Positions 29,409 to 33,115 of a stretch of DNA of 33,115 nt are shown piece by piece. The DNA comes from a virus. Below the pieces are notes generated by a model. It saw nothing but the letters and a program-made list of their open reading frames with translations, had not been told where the DNA came from and searched no databases. The DNA lies in IMG/VR virus record IMGVR_UViG_3300030101_001681, positions 1 through 33,115 of that record, one strand, 5' to 3'. Position numbers and translations under genes: made by a program. Each line of letters begins with the position of its first letter. Position 1 is the first letter of the stretch.

Positions 29409-29553
29409 AAAAGCTACCAAACTTCAATAGAGATATTGTTGGATCAGATAACATTGAAAGTTTGTTTTTCTAGGGGGCTTTTTCTTTTCTTTCTTTTTCT
29501 TTTACCCTTTTCTTTTTCTTTGTTTTCTTTTATTTAAACATAGCAAGGTAATC

Positions 29554-29579
29554 GGTGGCCCATTCAAAATGGGGCCACC
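29554..29579. other. GC-rich imperfect hairpin
   Basis: GGTGGCCC-ATT pairs with AAT-GGGGCCACC with one bulged G. It is not followed by a T run on the minus strand. It sits 3 bp from the isolated ACTGCGTTTAAA copy, and GGGGCCAC also precedes one copy of that repeat at 20282-20289. Confidence 0.5.
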
Positions 29580-29619
29580 AGCACTGCGTTTAAATATGTA
29601 ATGTGTTTAACAAAGTAGT

Positions 29620-29754
29620 CTATCTACCCTGACCTCGATACTTCTTAGTGTAGTTCTTAGAGCTTTTTAGCACGCTAGTCTTAGACTTAGCGTGCGTACC
29701 AGGTCGCTTAACTCTTTTCTTCTTCTGGAATGTAGATTCTGCTCTACGGGCCAT
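29620..29754 (-). CDS. 44-aa very basic protein
   Basis: MARRAESTFQKKKRVKRPGT then HAKSKTSVLKSSKNYTKKYR and GQGR; about 40 percent Lys/Arg. The ATG overlaps the holin stop by one base (TAATG). I recall similar short basic proteins in many marine phages. It may bind DNA or RNA or neutralise charge in the capsid. Function unknown. Confidence 0.7.
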   Translation of the reverse strand: MARRAESTFQKKKRVKRPGTHAKSKTSVLKSSKNYTKKYRGQGR

Positions 29755-30170
29755 TACTGATGCATTTTGTTACCAAACACCTTCTCGACTCCTCGGCTGC
29801 CAAAATACCCACCAATTACAATAGTCAATAAGCCTGTAATAGAGTCTAGTGGATAACCTAAGTACCACCCGACAACATAACTTACAGTTAAAAATACTAA
29901 TGTAAGTGGCCGCACATTTTGTGCGAGCCACCCACTTCTGCTATCAGCAACCCATCTACGGGTCACTCCGTCCATCTCAGCTCTCTCTAGTCGCAGTTTC
30001 TCTAATGCTATGTCCTTATCTTCGCTGGACATATCAGAACCGCCTATAATCGCCTCTATTACATTTCCTACCGGAGTGTCCTCTGCTATAGCACCTACAA
30101 CTTTAGGTATCTTTTTCAGTAAGAATGATCCTACTGCTGTATCTTTAAACTTCTTTTTATTGCTTGACAT
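29754..30170 (-). CDS. putative holin (3TM-type)
   Basis: 138 aa. Basic and mixed N-terminal half with an RLERAEMDGVTRRWVADSRS region, then NVRPLTLVFLTVSYVVGWYL and GLLTIVIGGYFGSRGVEKVF, the pattern of the 3TM phage holin superfamily with a conserved Arg-Pro before the first helix. It should permeabilise the inner membrane at lysis. It is near the M15 endolysin and the lipoprotein, which forms a lysis cassette. Similar proteins have also been annotated only as membrane proteins, so the role is not proven. Confidence 0.7.
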   Translation of the reverse strand: MSSNKKKFKDTAVGSFLLKKIPKVVGAIAEDTPVGNVIEAIIGGSDMSSEDKDIALEKLRLERAEMDGVTRRWVADSRSGWLAQNVRPLTLVFLTVSYVVGWYLGYPLDSITGLLTIVIGGYFGSRGVEKVFGNKMHQ

Positions 30171-30327
30171 TTACAATTTCGTTATATAGTATCTGGGCTA
30201 ATTTAGCTTCATTATGATTATCTATGCAAACGTCTTTAGTTAATTCTTTAAACCTCTTTATTTTTTCCTTTCTTGCACTTGCACAACTCATCATCGTTGC
30301 AACAAGTAATATTGTTATTACTCTCAT
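30157..30327 (-). CDS. small lipoprotein, putative outer spanin (Rz1-like), nested
   Basis: 56 aa: MRVITILLVATMMSCASARK. A basic start, a hydrophobic core and a lipobox-like MMSC (C14), then a mostly charged helical part (EKIKRFKELTKDVCIDNHNE) ending before the holin gene. It overlaps the 63-aa gene upstream by 80 bp in another frame and the holin by 14 bp. Size, lipobox and nesting match outer-membrane spanins such as Rz1. No classic inner spanin partner with a TM-coil is beside it, so the role is tentative. Confidence 0.6.
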   Translation of the reverse strand: MRVITILLVATMMSCASARKEKIKRFKELTKDVCIDNHNEAKLAQILYNEIVNVKQ

Positions 30328-30439
30328 TTTGTCTGTTTGTTTGTTGAAGTAGTAAAACTTCAGTTAGTTTGTCGATACTTTTGCGTATCTCCTTTAATTC
30401 ATTTCGAAGTCCATTAGACTTCACTTTTATTTCATTCAT
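30248..30439 (-). CDS. 63-aa helical protein with Cys-rich tail
   Basis: Helical N-terminal part (GLRNELKEIRKSIDKLTEVL), Asn-rich linker, then TCCNDDELCKCKKGKNKEV with four Cys. No transmembrane segment. It lies 26 bp after the M15 gene and overlaps the nested lipoprotein. Similar Cys-rich tails occur in the membrane protein at 30815-31225. Role unknown. Confidence 0.55.
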   Translation of the reverse strand: MNEIKVKSNGLRNELKEIRKSIDKLTEVLLLQQTNRQNESNNNITCCNDDELCKCKKGKNKEV

Positions 30440-30465
30440 CTATTAAGGTATTGCCTACTGTTGCA

Positions 30466-30825
30466 CTAATACGTCCAGACAACATTTTGGTCCTTGTAGT
30501 CATCTGAGTCAACGTGGATGAAAGTGTTGGCAATGCCAAACCTTGTGAACCCTGCGTGTATAAGGGCTTCAAGGATAAGCCATCTTTCTCTTGAACCCTG
30601 TATTGCGATATCAACTGCCTTTCCCACAAGATGGCTTGAGTTCGATTTTCCTCCAACTTTTTGGTTATGTTCGATAGTTCGATATCCGGAGTTAATTTTA
30701 AAGGGAATCCCTGCAATGTGACGTGCGTGATCGAGCATTGAAAGGAACTCAGAATCCATATACTCACCAGAGTGAGGAACATCCGGGGATGCAAATTCTT
30801 CATATTTGAAATGTTTAAGACTCAT
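30466..30825 (-). CDS. M15-family peptidase, putative endolysin
   Basis: 119 aa from [20 protein letters not shown]. It carries the Peptidase_M15_3 pattern: [22 protein letters not shown] (H65 and D72) and FIHVDSDD (H104), the three zinc ligands of D-Ala-D-Ala or L-Ala-D-Glu peptidases. No signal peptide; it needs the holin. The start lies 11 bp inside the preceding gene; a longer reading to 30873 is antiphase through it. Confidence 0.85.
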   Translation of the reverse strand: MSLKHFKYEEFASPDVPHSGEYMDSEFLSMLDHARHIAGIPFKINSGYRTIEHNQKVGGKSNSSHLVGKAVDIAIQGSRERWLILEALIHAGFTRFGIANTFIHVDSDDYKDQNVVWTY

Positions 30826-31225
30826 TACTACATTCGTTTTTACATCCACACTTACCAGATTTACAGTCGTCATATTGAAGCGTCTTATTCAGTAGTAATC
30901 TATCTATAGTGTCATCTTGTAACTTAATAAGCATATTTTCAAGCATATCCTTAGCACTTATAAGCATTTCAATCTTCATCTCTAAGTTACTAATTTTTTT
31001 CTTAGCAGCTTCTAAATCGTCAGGATTACGACCAGTTATGGAAGCTATTACCATAGCGATTGAAGCAGCTATCATACCTATTAAAGTATTTACTATTTGA
31101 CTGTTTTGTTCAGGTATAGTATATTTAGTAAGATAGTATAGGATAATTATTACAAGGAAGAAAACAATTAAGCTTCCTACATAATGTCTTATATCTTTAG
31201 CTACTCCGTTTGAGGGCATCTTCAT
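30815..31225 (-). CDS. membrane protein with coiled coil and Cys-rich tail
   Basis: 136 aa. Two hydrophobic segments (about residues 16-36, [16 protein letters not shown], and 44-64, [16 protein letters not shown]), then a coiled coil (72-115) and a tail with [18 protein letters not shown]. It is in the lysis module and overlaps the M15 gene by 11 bp. It could be an inner spanin-like or holin-regulating protein, since it has a transmembrane anchor and coiled coil. This is inference. Confidence 0.6.
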   Translation of the reverse strand: MKMPSNGVAKDIRHYVGSLIVFFLVIIILYYLTKYTIPEQNSQIVNTLIGMIAASIAMVIASITGRNPDDLEAAKKKISNLEMKIEMLISAKDMLENMLIKLQDDTIDRLLLNKTLQYDDCKSGKCGCKNECSNES

Positions 31226-31374
31226 TTCTTTAACGCTTTATAAATCTGTATTACAGTAAATGTCAAGGTTGCACCCATTACAAGCATTTGTAAGTATGCA
31301 TTAATCTCACTTACACTAAATGCCAAAGCAAATAGGTTTGCTGCGTATAGTCCAAATATCTTCAAATCTTCCAT
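31222..31374 (-). CDS. 50-aa small membrane protein
   Basis: [20 protein letters not shown], then a second hydrophobic stretch [20 protein letters not shown] and a short basic end. Two membrane spans. It starts 1 bp after the LamG stop and ends in ATGA overlap with the next membrane protein. It is holin- or antiholin-like in size. Longer in-frame starts run antiphase through the LamG gene. Confidence 0.6.
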   Translation of the reverse strand: MEDLKIFGLYAANLFALAFSVSEINAYLQMLVMGATLTFTVIQIYKALKK

Positions 31375-31375
31375 T

Positions 31376-33115
31376 TTATTTAAATGCCATAAATAAATAT
31401 GTGTCACCATTTCTATTAAACTCATTGTCAGCACCATACTTTAGTCTAAAACCATCACTTTCAAAATCCATCAACCAAAATGTTGTAGATGTGTATTCTG
31501 CCGTACTTGCATTTGCTAATATTGTATGGTAAGATGTGTTTACTGGGTCTCTTGCAGTATCGTGAATTAGCCAACCAGTATTAGTTCTGTCTATATTTTT
31601 AAGCATTACAAAACTTGGCTTAAATCCATTTGAACCTGTTGATGTACCATCATCAGTTGTGTAAATTTTATTGTCAGTTGTACCATTACCTTCATAGGTT
31701 GATATTCTGCTTAAACCACTTTTTTGAGCAAAACAATACGCTATAAATTCATTTGTTGAATTAGTTTCAAAATGATTACCTAAAGTAAATGTATTTGTCT
31801 GTACACTTTTAACTCTATCTCTTGTTTGCCTTAACTCTCTCTCGTTTAAGTATAAGTTTTGTCCATCTCCAACAGTGCTACCACCTACGCACCAATAATT
31901 ATTACTATCTAAATCTTTCACTATAACTATATTAGGTGCAACACCTAATCCGTGTCCTACTGTAGCATTATCAGTATTATTACCTGTATATTTCACAATA
32001 CTAAACCCTGCGGCAGTATTTGCTGAAACTATACAATTAGCACCATTAATAGTACCATCATTATTTTGTTCTGTCTCTCCACCGCCTTTCCAATTCCAAG
32101 CGACATAATCATCTCCGTTTATATTTACATAATTACCTCCGCTACTATTATTTCCAACAAAGAAACCATTAGCTTCTAAACTTGTTAATTGGTCTGTGTA
32201 GGTTGTGGTGTCAACAGTAGCAGTATTACTACTTAAAACCTTTCCTACACCTCTTACTGAATCTATAAGTGCGTGAAAATAATTACTTGAACTACTTCTG
32301 TTTTTTATCCATACCAACCCTCCGTTAGTTTCTAAATCTATTCCTACATTAGAAATGTATTGATTTGCACCTGTACCCTCATACAACACCGCTTTAAAGT
32401 TAGATGTATCTACTTCAGGTTTTTCGTTGTAAAGTTGAGTAACTTGACTTGATGAAAGGGCAGTTGAATAGATGCGTACTTGGTCTATTTTTCCATTCCA
32501 ACTTGGAACACTTGATGCTTTTGGCACATTTCCTATTTCAAAATCTTGACCATTATTAAACGTAGTGTTTGTGGTTGAGTTTGTGCCAACAGAATATCCA
32601 TTAATATACACCACATAACTACCACTATTCATAGATACTGCAAAATGTGTCCAATTGCCTATTGAAAAATCTCCTGTACTTCCGACTGTATATTCCCCCC
32701 CTGACTGACCATCAAAATTTAAAATAATTTGACCACTTGAATTAACGTAAAAATAAAAATCTTCAGTTGTACTATTCCAATTGCCAAAAACCCAATTTCC
32801 ATTAGAATGTAAACTTGATGGGTTAAGCCACATAGAAATAGCTAAATTATTTGTAAATGATGCAATACCTGTTTCTATTCGACTACTTCCATTAAACACC
32901 GCAGCTTGACCAAACCGCCCAAACCTGTATTCTATATTTGATTCAGTACCATCGTTAGTGCTTACTGAATCCTCTGCTGAATTGTCTAATTTGTAGTAAG
33001 CGACTGCATCACTACTACCATCTGCTAAAGGAAAGTAGTTATCAGTTGTAGTTGCAGTATGTACACAAGCGGTTTCTGCGTAAAGTGTGCCTACTTCTGT
33101 TGAATCTAACGCTTT
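31376..33115 (-). CDS. LamG-domain tail/adhesin protein, C-terminal part (runs off the right end)
   Basis: At least 579 residues in frame to the right end. From the right, a LamG unit end (KALDSTEVGTLYAETACV), another full LamG domain (FNGSSRIETG to KIDQVRIYSTAL), then a Gly/Asn/Thr-rich C-terminal domain (ALIDSVRGVGKVL, TVGHGLGVAPNIVIVKDLDS, DPVNTSYHTIL) of the DUF7483-type seen in phage tail proteins. It is the C-terminal part of the gene starting at 1454. If joined through the 77-bp repeat, the protein would be about 1007 aa; longer if further LamG units exist. Confidence 0.8.
   Translation of the reverse strand, partial: KALDSTEVGTLYAETACVHTATTTDNYFPLADGSSDAVAYYKLDNSAEDSVSTNDGTESNIEYRFGRFGQAAVFNGSSRIETGIASFTNNLAISMWLNPSSLHSNGNWVFGNWNSTTEDFYFYVNSSGQIILNFDGQSGGEYTVGSTGDFSIGNWTHFAVSMNSGSYVVYINGYSVGTNSTTNTTFNNGQDFEIGNVPKASSVPSWNGKIDQVRIYSTALSSSQVTQLYNEKPEVDTSNFKAVLYEGTGANQYISNVGIDLETNGGLVWIKNRSSSSNYFHALIDSVRGVGKVLSSNTATVDTTTYTDQLTSLEANGFFVGNNSSGGNYVNINGDDYVAWNWKGGGETEQNNDGTINGANCIVSANTAAGFSIVKYTGNNTDNATVGHGLGVAPNIVIVKDLDSNNYWCVGGSTVGDGQNLYLNERELRQTRDRVKSVQTNTFTLGNHFETNSTNEFIAYCFAQKSGLSRISTYEGNGTTDNKIYTTDDGTSTGSNGFKPSFVMLKNIDRTNTGWLIHDTARDPVNTSYHTILANASTAEYTSTTFWLMDFESDGFRLKYGADNEFNRNGDTYLFMAFK
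33039..33115. repeat. 77-bp exact direct repeat, right copy
   Basis: Identical to 94-170. The window ends exactly at the last matching base, which suggests that the assembly stopped at a repeat. The length 77 is also a common assembler k-mer, an inference from general practice. Confidence 0.85.

Larger units (their letters stand above)
29354..29619. other. gene-free region with purine/pyrimidine tract and hairpins
   Basis: Contains an inverted repeat AACGTAG/CTACGTT (29387-29393 with 29402-29408), a homopyrimidine-rich stretch (about 29465-29535), an imperfect hairpin (29554-29579) and one copy of ACTGCGTTTAAA (29583-29594). No convincing gene on either strand. Confidence 0.6.

Noticed and set aside
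29382-29421. Promoter for the second M15-like gene (TACGTTTTG with TTTG upstream)
   Set aside because: The spacing between boxes is about 25 bp, too long for the 19-20 bp seen at the other two candidates.
29460-29540. Lys/Arg-rich peptide encoded by the purine tract on the minus strand
   Set aside because: The open frame has no ATG and begins right after a stop; composition is just that of the tract.
30432-30803. 123-aa reading frame on the minus strand overlapping the M15 gene
   Set aside because: It is out of frame with the M15 catalytic motifs and shows no protein-like features; a shadow.
1-33115. tRNA genes, integrase, reverse transcriptase (diversity-generating retroelement), toxin-antitoxin pairs
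   Set aside because: No characteristic cloverleaf, tyrosine/serine recombinase motif or YxDD-type RT motif was seen by eye; a dedicated search would be needed to exclude tRNAs fully.

Overview
The window reads as an almost complete genome of a tailed double-stranded DNA phage (siphovirus-like, about 33 kb), AT-rich and with every credible gene on the minus strand. The host is most likely a member of the Bacteroidota (Flavobacteriia-like). The reasons are minus-strand promoter-like boxes of the type TTG/TTTG-N19-20-TAnnTTTG, an almost complete lack of Shine-Dalgarno sequences, and gene families I associate from memory with flavobacterial and marine metagenomic phages. No integrase, repressor, tRNA or CRISPR was seen, so there is no sign of lysogeny.

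The two window ends lie inside the same gene, a LamG-domain tail or adhesin protein. Its N-terminus is at 1454->1 and its C-terminus at 33115->31376. The last 77 bp (33039-33115) are an exact copy of 94-170, in the same reading frame. This fits a circular (or circularly permuted) map broken in a repeat-containing gene.

In transcription order (high to low coordinates): LamG C-terminus; a lysis/exit module (31374-28988) with small membrane proteins, an active-looking M15 peptidase, a nested lipoprotein resembling an outer spanin, a holin-like protein, a small basic protein and a second M15-like protein that has lost two zinc ligands; a replication/recombination module (28828-22091) with ERF annealing protein, SSB-like protein, RepA/DnaB-like ATPase, RusA-like resolvase, a phage sigma factor, a Cys-rich protein, nuclease-like and MazG-like proteins, a RecE-like exonuclease and a stand-alone DnaA domain IV protein; terminase small and large subunits (22076-20326); a compositionally foreign, GC-richer island (about 20330-17930) carrying a GP88-family protein and small unknowns, flanked by repeat arrays; the tail module (17728-10348) starting with a tail assembly chaperone that appears to use a -1 ribosomal frameshift and ending with a tape measure protein; the head module (10313-2725) with an XkdF-like protease, an Ig-like repeat protein, scaffold, major capsid protein, a probable tail tube protein, portal and connector; and finally small tail-fibre proteins (2737-1457) leading back into the LamG protein.

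Most genes overlap by ATGA or TAATG junctions, so long polycistronic operons with translational coupling are likely. Six strong intrinsic terminators on the minus strand punctuate them. The most interesting points are the frameshift chaperone gene, the foreign island with its flanking repeats and structured GC-rich RNA/DNA element, the degenerate second M15 protein, the nested lipoprotein, the Ig-like repeat shared by two different virion proteins, and a start-site motif shared by four virion or packaging genes.
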